A stretch of 64,000 nt of DNA from Spirodela intermedia (lineage: Eukaryota; Streptophyta; Magnoliopsida; Alismatales; Araceae), in contig LR746270.1 of the NCBI GenBank assembly GCA_902729315.2, forward strand, positions 3,032,501 through 3,096,500, in the 5' to 3' direction. The notes beneath the pieces are model-generated. The model was not told the origin of the DNA. It searched no databases and saw nothing but the letters and a program-made list of their open reading frames with translations. Of the stretch, positions 13,201-24,012 are shown one piece after another. The number at the start of each line of letters is the position of its first letter. The first letter of the stretch is position 1. The translations under genes and the position numbers were made by a program.

Positions 13201-13890
13201 TCTACAACTATTCTAGTTTTACTAGATTTTTCATGACCTTTTATTCATGAAATAGATGCATCAGGCCATATAGTAGGTGCGGTACTAATGTAGACAAAAA
13301 GACCAGTGGCTTTCCATAGTAAAGTTCTTCCATATAAACATCAACTCAAATCAGCTTACGAAAGAAAACATCACCATTGTCAAAGTAGTACACAAATGAC
13401 AATACTATTTAATTCACATGCCTTTCATCATATAGACAGACCAATATATTCTGAAATATCTTATTGAACAGCAGTATGTCCATCCCAAATATCACAAATA
13501 ACTCATTAAATTATTGAGATTTAATTTTATTATCAAGTATAAAGAGGGACAACTTAATATTGTGGTTGATGCCTTATCCTAAGCACCTAACATGGTGAAC
13601 CTAGAGATGACTTCAATCTCCCAACCCCATCTATTGGATCTAGTGATCGTCCAAAAAAAAGTCTCATGAGATACTGCACACTATCCTATTGTGAAATTAT
13701 TGAACAAAGGATCAGAAGACCCCATTTCTCTCTATACTATGATGTATTGCTATACAAAAATAGGTTGATATTACCATCTAATTCATCCTTAATATCAATA
13801 TTACTAAAAGAAGCCTATGATTCACTAAAAGGAGGATATGAATGTTTTTTGTGCACATATAAGAGACTCACTCAAATCATCTTTTGAAAG
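10240..13890 (+). mobile_element. E1: degenerate Ty3/gypsy retrotransposon, 3' end broken off
   Basis: The order on the plus strand is LTR-like sequence (about 10240-10495), a decayed initiator-Met PBS (TTAGTATCAAAG, 10498-10509), and a gag start at ATG 10535. The protease region at 11711-12082 contains LIDLGATHNF, where the family has D-S/T-G, and AILGMQWL. RT at about 12400-12860 has PILLVKKKD and FYNLLVYS where FxDD is expected, so the catalytic aspartates are lost. RNase H follows (EIDASGHIVGAV at about 13250, VVDALS at about 13570). The integrase N-terminus (DVLLYKNRL, TYKRL) at about 13740-13887 stops where LTR G1 begins. Domain content suits a chromovirus-like gypsy lineage. Its own 3' LTR was not found in the window. 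Confidence 0.75.
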
Positions 13891-13895
13891 AACGT

Positions 13896-15164
13896 TGACA
13901 AGTCTTTATTATCATGAGTTAATAATTAATAAATAATATAGTTTTAGCCTTAACTCATGATAAATAGACTTATATTAGTGTTAATTTGTGAAATTATCAT
14001 GAAATTATTGTGGTTTTTAGCTAGTTAATGTGATTTTTTGACTAATTATGTAATTTTATATGAATTTATATGATTTTATAATCATATTTGTGAGATAAAT
14101 AAAGAAAAAAAAGAAAATAAGACATAAAAGGACCATTCAAGAACATATGAAGAACTACATGATAACTCTTTAGATTATTATTACCACAAGTAGATTAAAT
14201 TCAATAATAGAGCATAAAGTATGCATGAAAATGACACAAATATATTAATACTTATATGCAATACAATGTTAAGTGATCAATGGTTGCCCTCTATTTTTAT
14301 ACTTAAAAAGTCTAGTATGAATTTAATTTCATAATTCTTTCTTGAACACTTAGATACTTGGTTGTTAATACCCATGGTTGTAGGGGCAAATGTGGAAAGT
14401 AGAAATGAATGAATATATTAAGGAAAGGAGGGTGTGACATTTGGGGGCATGTTTGATTTCATTCCCCTTTCAACTCTAGGTGCAATTCTTGTCTTGAGCT
14501 GGCCATCTCATCCTTGTCCCTTTTTGGTGCCATTTGCAACCTAGATAGACCTCCTTCATCCCCTCCCCCTTCTCACTGGCAAGTGACAATGCCGATGGAT
14601 TTGAGTTGAAAGTTGCTCATGGTGCTCACATGGGAAGCCCTGGAGCAACCAAGCCATGAAGACCACCCTTTCCTAGCGCAGCAGACCAAGGTCCATCAAG
14701 TTCTCCACCTATGTGTGGCATCGTTCCTCCCCATAGATATCAATTTAAGGAGTAGCTAGAAGTTTAGCTAGAAGTTTATTTCTATTTTCATTCTACTTCT
14801 TGCACGGTAAGAGAACTTTGATTTCAGTTTAATATAATTTTCATTTTTGTGAGCCCTATCCTCTTTTCAATTCAGAGAGTTGATTCTATCAATTCACTGA
14901 AGGATATGATTTAATTTGTGGCTTTTATGATTCATGAAGATCATCGGGAAATAGAAATCAGCATTGGCTGAATTTATCTCCCTTGATGAAGCATATAGTG
15001 AGCATCACCACTAGAATTAATGAAGTACTAGTGTGGATGTCGTGATTTCAAATCCTCCTTGAGTTCAACATAGTTTTCCACTAATCTTCCAAAAAAAACC
15101 TAACCTCTGAAAATCAATTTATAAATGTAAGGTTGATGATCTTAGTAACAACGATTCTTGATCA
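13896..15164 (+). repeat. 5' LTR of gypsy element G1
   Basis: This LTR starts TGACAAGTCTT and ends TTGATCA, about 1,269 bp. A tRNA-Asp-type PBS follows nine bases later. Its first about 230 bp are clearly related to the starts of solo LTRs S1, S2 and S3. The middle differs, so it is a relative of that LTR family and not the same element. Confidence 0.65.
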
Positions 15165-17480
15165 ACCAATTTTTGGTGCCATTGTTAGTAAGGATTTTTT
15201 TAAAATTATGAATTTACATCAGTGAAGATTAATTTCAAATTTTTAAATTGAGTTGAATTTTGTTGCTCTTTGTTAGTCTTTCAAAAAATAATAATGACAA
15301 TAATAATAATAATAGTAATCATAATATAGAATTGTGCACAATACTACATTTCAGCACAACATTAAATTCTCACTTTCATTTGTGTATTTCTGATTTCTAA
15401 GCACTGTCTTTTACTAAATTAAAATAGCATGTAACAAGTTAATTTTTGCCAAATTTTTTATTCAACGTGTTATCTTTCTCTAGTATTTTCATACAAATTC
15501 TATAGTTTACTGATTATTCGAAAATATGGATGGGAGAAGAAGCCTTAAATAGGCTGTTGAAGCAACTGAAGGAGAGAGAATAGAGCTCTAGGGGGAAAAA
15601 TGAACTAGAGTCTCACCCCACCAACTTAGGGAACCAAGATATGCCACAAAATTTAGAAAATCCTTACACCTATAGACTTATGCGACCATTCTACACCAAA
15701 TTTTTATCAACCATCACAAATTAGAATACAATTAGCACATGATGTGCAATTTGATATCAAGCATGGCATGATTTAGATGCTTCCCACATTCCATGGCTTA
15801 CCAAATGAAGAGCCACATCAACACATAGTAAAATTCTTATCTAAATGTGATCTAGTGTAATTTTCTAATATCCCACAGGAGGCTTTTCAAATGAAGCTGT
15901 TTCCTTTTTCCTTATATGATAAAGCTTGAGATTGGTTGATCTCCTTAAATTAGAGTTGGCTTCTTAGCAGGAGATTGAGCAAGTCTTTCTACGTAAATTT
16001 TATCTTGTAGGAAAAACACATGCCATGAGGAAACTAAGCTTCAATTTTATGCAAAAAACTAGGGGAAACCTTTCATGAAGCATGGGAAAGGTTTAAAGAC
16101 CTGTTGAAGAAATACCCTCATCATGGAATAGCTAAATGGCAAATTAATCAAGTTTTTTATGATGGAATTTTAGAATAAAATAAAAATTTAGTAGATGCAA
16201 CTTGTGGTGAGGCATTTATGAGCAAGGTTGAAGAAGAGATGTATCAATTGTATGAAACATAGTGAAAATTCTCCTAATATGGAATCATTTGCCCTTTATG
16301 ATCATAGCATAGAAGAATAGAGGAGAGGGGTTCATGAAGTTAGAAACTCTGAGGAAAGGGAGTGGAGAGCAGAGGTGAATAAAGTTCACTAAAAGATTGA
16401 TCAATTGTGTGATTGTCTTTTCCATCATTCTGAGTAAAATCAGCTTGTAGGTGGTTTGGAAGGATTGCAACACCAAACCCCATTCACAAGGTGTATGGTG
16501 TGTGACAATAATGATCATTATGATCATTAGTGCCCACAATTACATTCAGCGGATATGGGTACACTAGAGCAAGTTAATGCTGCTCAAGAATATAGTTGGA
16601 GAACTCATCCAAACTTATCTTGGAAAACCCAAACAATTGCTTGAACACACTAGCTGCATTTGTAAATTTTTCCTCATCCCAACCAGTAGCTGCACCTCCC
16701 TATTATCTGACAAGTTAGAAGCATCCATATTTGTATCGACCACCTCATAACTACTTAGATGGATTTAGGCCAACATTTCAATCATTAAGAAATGCCCAAT
16801 TTAACCAACATTCCTGTTGGTCCAAATTTGAATCAACAAAGGATAAATATGGACCCATCATAGTCTGATTCATCTATTGTAATGCTGCAACAAATGATGA
16901 ATTAGATGATGCAAACGATGCAACATCAACTTTAGGAAATAAACACTAGTTCAAACAAACTCAAATAAAAATGCACACAACCTATTGCAAATGTGGCAGA
17001 AAATTGGTCAGGTACAACACCAGCATCAGCAAAATATACATAAATTAGAAAAAGAGATAGGAAAATTAACAATCGTTAACCCCTAGAAGAGAAGTAGGAC
17101 AACAACCTAGCCAACCCATTAGTAATCCTCATAATCAATCAATTAATTTTGCAGGGCAGCAAGCTTCAACATCTCAACATTTTGAGAATATGGAAGCTGT
17201 GACCACTTTGAGGAATGGAAAAGTCCTCAAAGATTCATTTGAAGGGAGTGTTGACACCTATCCCATACTAAATCCTGAGGATGATTGCAACAGCCTATTC
17301 TCAAATGGGGAAGGGAAATTGGGACACTAAGGCCTAAGGGATCAATGGGCCTTGAGAAATCAGAAATAGCTGACCCAAAAGGGCAAGCTAAAGTGCTGCC
17401 ATTTCTTAAAGCACTCAAGCTTGCTGTGCACTTATCATTGTGTTTAAATACACACTATCTAATAATATTTATAACTAAGA
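15165..17480 (+). mobile_element. G1: Ty3/gypsy (Athila/Tat-like) leader and gag relic
   Basis: A non-coding leader runs to about 15530. A decayed gag follows, with PTFHGLPNEEPHQHIVKF (about 15780), PFSLYDKA (about 15905), ETFHEAWERFKDLLKKYP (about 16070) and FYDGILE (about 16155). Further on, VTTLRNGKVL (about 17200) is the linker often found between gag and protease. In-frame stops occur throughout. No protease, RT or integrase of this element is visible, so it ends near 17.4 kb. It landed in the integrase gene of E1. Confidence 0.7.
15174..15190 (+). other. Primer-binding site, tRNA-Asp type (decayed)
   Basis: TGGTGCCATTGTTAGTA resembles the TGGCGCCGTTGCCGGGG leader typical of plant Athila/Tat-like gypsy elements, with several transition changes. 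It sits nine bases after the TGATCA end of the LTR, as expected for a PBS. Confidence 0.6.
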
Positions 17481-17683
17481 CTTAATAAAATACTAGTGTA
17501 GAAATAAGTCTTAGGTTGAACACAAGGAAATTGACTAAATGGTTATGAAAACTAATTTAATTTATATATAAAGTGATTTAAATATTTTATTAATATTTAA
17601 CAAAAATAATAAAATAGAAGGGTGAGGTGAGAAGAATAATGAAAGGAAAGCAGAGAAAAGGGAGGAAAAGAGAGAGAGAGAGT

Positions 17684-17990
17684 TCTCACGAGAGAGAGAA
17701 GGGATGAGATCTCTCGTGGAAGGGAGAGAAAGAGAGAGGAGGAGAGAGAGCTCTCACGAGAGAGAGAAGGGATGAGATCTCTCGTGGAAGGGAGAGAAAG
17801 AGAGAGGAGGAGAGAGAGCTCTCACGAGAAGAGAAAGGATGAAATTTCTTGTGAAAGGACGGGAAAGAGAGTGGAGGAGAGAAAGGGAGATCGATTGAGA
17901 GAGAGAAAGAGAAGGAGATCAATCGAGAGAAAGGGAGAGATCTCACGAGAGATGGAGAGAGAAGAGAGGTCTCACGAGAGAGGGAGAGAG
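17684..17990. repeat. GA-rich tandem repeat, 68-bp unit
   Basis: The word TCTCACGAG recurs at 17684, 17752 and 17820. The first two units are almost identical, and decayed units continue to about 17990. The unit combines GA runs with the short palindrome GAGATCTC and the pair CACGAGA/TCTCGTG, so each unit can fold back on itself. Long Arg/Glu or Ser/Leu ORFs on both strands here come from the repeat and are not genes. Confidence 0.85.
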
Positions 17991-17999
17991 AGAAATAAG

Positions 18000-19160
18000 A
18001 TGAAAATAAAAAAAGTGAGAAATACGGTCAACCCATTTTCTCAAACGAATGTGTGCTTGAGGATTCACACATATGATATGAGGTCAGCTGTGAATGTTTC
18101 CTGCTTATTTTAACTATTGATTGCTTGTTAATCAGCCTTTAATCTTATTAATTTTGCATTCGAAAATAAAAAAATACTCATTATTCATGGAATGCCAAGA
18201 ACATGAATACATTGAGATTTGACTACAAAAATCAATAGAAAATAAGTTGAAAACAATCTTAGCTTGATCTCAAACAAATCTTGGAGGATTCAAAAGAAGA
18301 ATGAAGATCATTTATCAAGTTTTGAATTAGTTCTAAACATTTTATTCAAAATGTACATGAAAAGGAAAGAACTTGCCTTAAAATGTAAATAAATGACAAA
18401 AGTAGGTAAATAAATGTTAAAGTTAGTAAATAAATCATTGTCCAAGTTTAATCTACCTCTTGGGCAATTGGAGACACTAGTGTGGTGGTTTGATTTTGTC
18501 CGATCGTGCCACACCATGTCGGAAGTCATAGAAGTATTGTTCGAAAGCACTATGCTACTTGCTAGAGAGATCTACTGAACAAAGGTCGACAATGCTATCA
18601 CCATTGTTTGGGGGGAGAAGGGAAGAGCTGACAACTCACTGAAGGTCTTGAGTGCAGTTAGGGGAGGAAGGGACAAGCTTGTTGATCATCGGAGATATTG
18701 ATTGCACAAGAGGAGGGAAGAATGGATTCCATATTCCATATTCATGATTATCGTCGGAATTTTAAAGATAATCAATAATATCTATTTTACTAGACATTAA
18801 TTAATTATTATCTTTATATCCCTAATGGTGATATGTGTGAAAACTTAAGTTCTAGTATACTGATGCTTTGCTAGCCACTAGATCAAATGAGCTTGGTCAC
18901 CTGGTGCTCTGAGCAATGTACGATCAACCCGCTACAAATCACTATTCATCAAGAACTTAAGTTCTAGTACCATGACACCTCCATAGCCATCGGATCAGCC
19001 TTTAAGGCCATGTGTGCGTTGAGTAGTGTTGGATTTGCAAACTGCCAATGGATCCATTATGCATCTAGTGGTGGTTTGCCAACTACAAGATCAGGCTAAT
19101 CAGATGATGTGGCTCTCTATGTACTACTAGATCACACTACACTCTAGATGACTGTATTGA
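18000..19160. other. AT-rich interval without recognised genes
   Basis: No family was recognised. A short phrase (AACTTAAGTTCTAGTA) occurs twice, near 18843 and 18954, suggesting a small decayed duplication. The interval is probably non-coding retroelement DNA. Confidence 0.4.
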
Positions 19161-19164
19161 AATA

Positions 19165-19620
19165 GATGAAAACATTTAGTCCCATATTAGAAATATTTCG
19201 AAACATATGTTGAATATAAACTATACCTACGGTCTCTAAATAGAGATCCCTTCTCTTGAAATAAAATAATGCCCAAGACCAGCTTGGGAGAAGGCAATCA
19301 GGTGGTCCACCCTCGTGCATGCATGTGTGTATAGGCACTCTTTGCCCCATGACTAGTTGGCCACTAGAATGTGGAAGGGGAGCAACACACATGCACAGAA
19401 CAAGGCCTTCGCCACTTGAGCCTAGCTCATGGCTCCCTTGGTCTAGGTCTACCTGCTCGATTGTTGTCCCCCCCCCCCTCCAAGTTAGTTGTCAAGTGCT
19501 AGCTTGCCTATAAGTAGAAGAATTTTATTATTTTTTTATTTTAATAATAAAAAATTATGCTAAGTATTCTAACTTCAAACTTTTAAAATTAATAATATAT
19601 CTCATATTTATTTTACAAGT
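19165..19620 (+). repeat. Diverged LTR relic related to solo LTR family S
   Basis: TAGTCCCATATTAG, then GCACTCTTTGCCCCATGACTAGTTGG, GGAAGGGGAGCAACACACATGC and CTTGAGCC occur in the same order as the central parts of S1 (29825-30060) and S3 (46750-47010). Ends and target duplications are not recognisable. Confidence 0.6.
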
Positions 19621-19699
19621 TAAAAAAATAAAATGAAATAATAAAAATAATTAAAACACATAAATCTAGCTTTGATAGAGCCCAAATTGATAGTGAGAG

Positions 19700-21660
19700 T
19701 AGAATCTGATGAGGAGTTAATGAAAATATTTCAACAGGTTCAGATCACGATCCATTAATTTGATAAAAGTACTTGAGACATTCGTAAACCAAATGACATA
19801 ACTAACTATTCATAAAGGCCTTCTCTATCCTTGAATGTTGTTTTTTCTTGTCTTGAGGTTTTATATGCACTTGATGATACCCACATTTAAGATTAATCTT
19901 ATAAAAAATAGTTGTTCCAATCATCAAATCTAACATGTCATCAAGATGGGGAATGAAAAACTAGTATCTAATGGTAATCTTATTGATGACTCGGTTGTCT
20001 ACGCACATCCTCCAACTGACATCCTTCTTGGGTGTTAATAATACTAACACAACACATGGACGAAGACTATCTCTAATAAATCTTTTCCTCAAAAAAGCTC
20101 CATAATAGGTCATTTTAATTCTTCATACTCAATATGATTAAGTTTATAACAAGGTAGGTTTGATAATGTTGCTCATGAAACTAAATCAATCACATATTAT
20201 ATATCATGCAAAGGAGGTAGTTGATCAAAAATCTTGCTAGAAATACATCTTTAAAATGAGTAAGTTTGTGGCATCTGTAGATACCTCTGATTGAGGTTTA
20301 TTTTCAAAGTTCTAACTAAGACAATCCAAAATGATGACCATGATGTGATATCTCACTACAACATACGTGTGTTAATGAAGTTTAAATCCTTCACATCTAG
20401 TGACTCCCTAGAATCAGTGCGTGGAGATTGAAAAGGTTGAAAAATAATATTCTTTCCTTTGTAGATGAAAGAACTTGTGTTAAGTCTCTCATGTTGTGTG
20501 ACATCCCTATCATATAGCCATAGACTTCCCAAATATGAGACTACCTACTTCCATGGGTAAAAACATCACACCAATTTTGATCTTTGTAAGAATTAATCTT
20601 GGGGGGTACAAGGCATCTTTTTTGAACTGAAATAAAAGATGAATCTACCCAAGATACCTTCTATAGATTAGGATGGTCAACTAGAATGAGCCCAAAATGT
20701 GAGAGTTTTAGTGGAAATTACATTGATACAACTGCAAGTATCTATAATAATCTTACAAACTTTTCCCCTAATTTTGACAAAAGTATGAGAAACAGAAGTC
20801 CTACGAATATCTTCCTCTATTTTTGATTGATCTAGTATGTGTCTCATAACCTCTATATGTTGACCAGTGAAGTGGTTGACTTGTCCTACAAGATGCTCAT
20901 TCCCTTGAAATTTTTGAGCACGATCAATATCGCCATGATATTCTTGTTCTTCTAATAGATCAAATGTATCAGTTATATCTTCATATAGTATGGGGTTCAT
21001 ATCATATTCTTCTACATGAAGAGTACGAGTGGGACATTAATAAGCACAATGCCTAAATCCCTGACATCTATAACACTTATCTCAAAAAGTACTACCTAGT
21101 GGAGAGTATTTTATCACTCCCTTTATCTTCTCATTTTGGAGATGACTTAATCTTAGGACCCTGTGGTTGAGCTGTAATGGGTACATGTGCTGTAGAAAAT
21201 TGAGAATTTTCAACTCAAGTGTTCACTTAGTTGTTTCTATTTGGAGCATTATGAGAAAGTGATTTTCTTGTAGGGTAGCTTGGGTTTTGTTGTAGTAAAT
21301 TGAGGTTTATGGAACCCCATGAGCTAATTGATATGCTTGTTCTATTGTATCAATCGGACAAAGAGAGAACCCCCTTTGGATCTCTTCCCTTAACCCAGAC
21401 CTAAACTTGGATAATGTCATTTTCTTTTCCTCTTTAACCCCACATCGCATGAGAAGTTCATCAAATTATGAGATATATTTAGATACTAGTCTATTACCTT
21501 GTGTTAACATGCCACCAATGATCTAGTAATTTGGATCTATATATAATAGGGAGGTATTTCTTTTTAGGTTTGTTCTTCATTTCAGTCCATTATCAATCAG
21601 TTAGTGTCTCCTCTTAAGAAATAATGATTCTACATTACTCCAATAATTTCTCACACATCC
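19700..21660 (-). mobile_element. E4: degenerate Ty3/gypsy retrotransposon (gag-PR-RT)
   Basis: Minus-strand remnants follow the gypsy order. Gag lies at about 21600-21150 (KFRSGLREEIQRGF). A CCHC knuckle lies at about 21075-21030 (CYRCQGFRHCAY, with the last Cys after a stop). A protease-like segment in 21000-20677 has IIIDTCSCINVIS, where the family has IIDSGSC. RT at about 20060-19850 has [27 protein letters not shown] and GYHQVHI. It is interrupted by stops, and no LTRs were recognised. Its gag end abuts the inner boundary of the right inverted-repeat arm at about 21899. Confidence 0.7.
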
Positions 21661-21898
21661 GATGAATTTCATTTGAGCAAATCGAACCTTTATTTCTTCA
21701 CTTATTTTGTACCACTTAAAATAATAGTCCATATCAGCTTTCCCAATCAAGATATACCCTTGAGTCTAAAGATCCATAAAAATATGGGGCATCCACTCTT
21801 AAATTTTTATAAGTTGCTTCCCAAGGTTTGTATGGTTCTCATGGCACTTCATCATTCCTATCTCGTTTTGAAGGTATGCCATTTCTCTTTTCTTGGCA

Positions 21899-23468
21899 CT
21901 CAATAGACAGTCGCATCCACATGGTCTCTCATTTCACTTTCTTATACTGATCATATTCTGTTATGGATTTATTTCCTTGTCTCATGTTGACAATCCTCAT
22001 TCATAATCCAAATATTAGTTATCCATCCATTGTTCTTGAGTCGGTCTTGTGAAGACTCTCCCGGGTATCCTTTGCTGATGCGAGATGCACGCAAGCCCTA
22101 ATTTCGGTGACCATTCTACCCAACAACCATCTAATGATCCAAGAATCTAATCGATCCCGTGTTGTAAACACATGATGTACTGGTTAGGACCCTATGATCA
22201 GTACGTGGTCAAGCATTCCTCTTTTTTTCAATTCTAAGTTAATATATTAATCCCAACCAAAGCAGCTGTTCCCATCTAATTTTTCTATTTGTGTGACATT
22301 AGGTAGCTCTATGACTGCATTAAGTTCATTGTCCCCTCCGACCCGCTGACACGTTGAGATAGGAGTGAGCTCTGACGTCGGAATATTCTACCGTAGGGTG
22401 GAAATGTTCAAATAAAATATTACCGCACCAGACATGGGAAAGACTCTGATGTCTGTGCCAGAAATCTGACTAAGAGAAGTCTTGTACGTTTTTCAGACAG
22501 AAGAAAGGGTCATTCCGCAAGGGCGATGACTAGATAACAACCAGACAACAAGATAAAGGATCAAATGTCTACGGAATAGTAGCTCAAGCAGCGATGGAAT
22601 AAAATCGTGAACATGTCAGAATCGAAAACGATGGAGAGAGATGCTTCGGACGGAGTCTTCATAGATTATGACATAAAATTAGAAGGCCTGCTAGCAAGGA
22701 GCAATCAGACTTGTGGAGACACAGCCAGAAGCTTTATTACACTGCTACGATGTCATTTTGCGGAGAAGAGACGGCGCTGGTCGAAGAGAGGGTTCGGGGA
22801 TCTTCTTTTCTTCGAATCGTTCGGCCGAGTTCTAATCAGATACCTTTTAAAGGTTCGAATAGGCCGCTACACGTTGGGCCGGTTCAACTTGAGTGTAGAA
22901 GGAAACATAGAAACGTAAAACATCGTCCGATGACGGATACAGATAGAAAGAAGCCTCCCGATTTCTTGTAGGACTACAGCTTACGTCCTCACCTTACTTC
23001 TATGGGTAGATAATGATCCTTTCCGTCTCTGGGTTTCCCGTTTAGGGGGGTCGCCGGCGGCAGCTCTGGTGGCGCCTCCCGCCGCCCCGCCGTCATCTTC
23101 TTCAGCTCCAGGTGGAGTCTCCCGGGTTTATCTACGTGGGTAGGTTCAGTTGGTCCAGAGCCGGATGTGGAGGCCTCGGGGGGCTTCTACTCTTGGAAAC
23201 AGGACTATTTCGTCCCCTCCGGTCTCCTCCCACCTGCCATTTCAGAGCTTACTTCTCACTGTGGAAGGGGAGAGAGAGAGAGCAGGAAGAGTAGCCCTTT
23301 CTTTACCTATATCTGGTCAAGAAGTAGTAAAGGAACAGGGATGTCTCAACCATGGCCAGCTCCTTCCCCAGGCAGAGCCTCCCCCCGCAGCCGAATGCCA
23401 TGAAGTATGGGTGATTCTCCAGGCTCCTGTCCTGGAGGGGGGCCACAGCAGGGTTCAGTAGAGAGAGA

Positions 23469-23510
<42 letters not shown>

Positions 23511-24012
23511 GAGTCACCTTCCATCTCCAGGGGTCGAAGCAGAGCGACATCGGGTACCTCAGGGAGTCGTAGTTGCTCTCTCTGACGTAGACCAGGATTC
23601 TCCACCCCTTGGGGATGACGAACCCTACGAAGAGTCAGTCCGGGCCGTTCGTCAGATGTCCCTCCTCTCTGATTAGCGGAGGGGGGGAACCCTAATTCGG
23701 GACTCACCATTGATGGGGATGTCCTTGGTCGTCTTCCTCATAACCCCGTTGACTATGGTGGCCAACCGCATCGTCTCCAGGATCACCTTCAGCCGCCCAC
23801 GCGGATTAGGGTTTCTGAGGAGGAAGAACATGGTGGAGGAGGAGGAGGAAGGTGCTTGCTAACCGCACGAGTGAAGCTCATGGACGTGTAGTCCTCCCAG
23901 GTCAACGCCTCATCCGGCGACGATTTCCGCCGTCCGATCTCCGAATACTCGTTCTACACAAAGAGTGAGAAAGAGAGAGAGAGCGAGAGAGAGAGGTCAT
24001 TAAGTTGGTCGT
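21899..24012. repeat. Inverted repeat, right arm
   Basis: This is the reverse complement of 1-2112. From right to left it covers intron 4 and exons 5-9 of P450 B, the 3' flank, and about 370 nt of copia gag belonging to the same insertion as E0. The inner junction at about 21899 switches directly into gypsy E4 sequence. Confidence 0.93.

Noticed and set aside
17686-18113. Arg/Glu-rich and Ser/Leu-rich frames on both strands
   Set aside because: They are produced by the GA-rich tandem repeat and have no domain or gene context.
22607-22971. Two overlapping open frames in the 3' flank, repeated in A and B
   Set aside because: The homologous flank of C (41283-41550) has indels that change the frame, so there is no sign of selection on a protein. 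Identity between A and B reflects the recent duplication.
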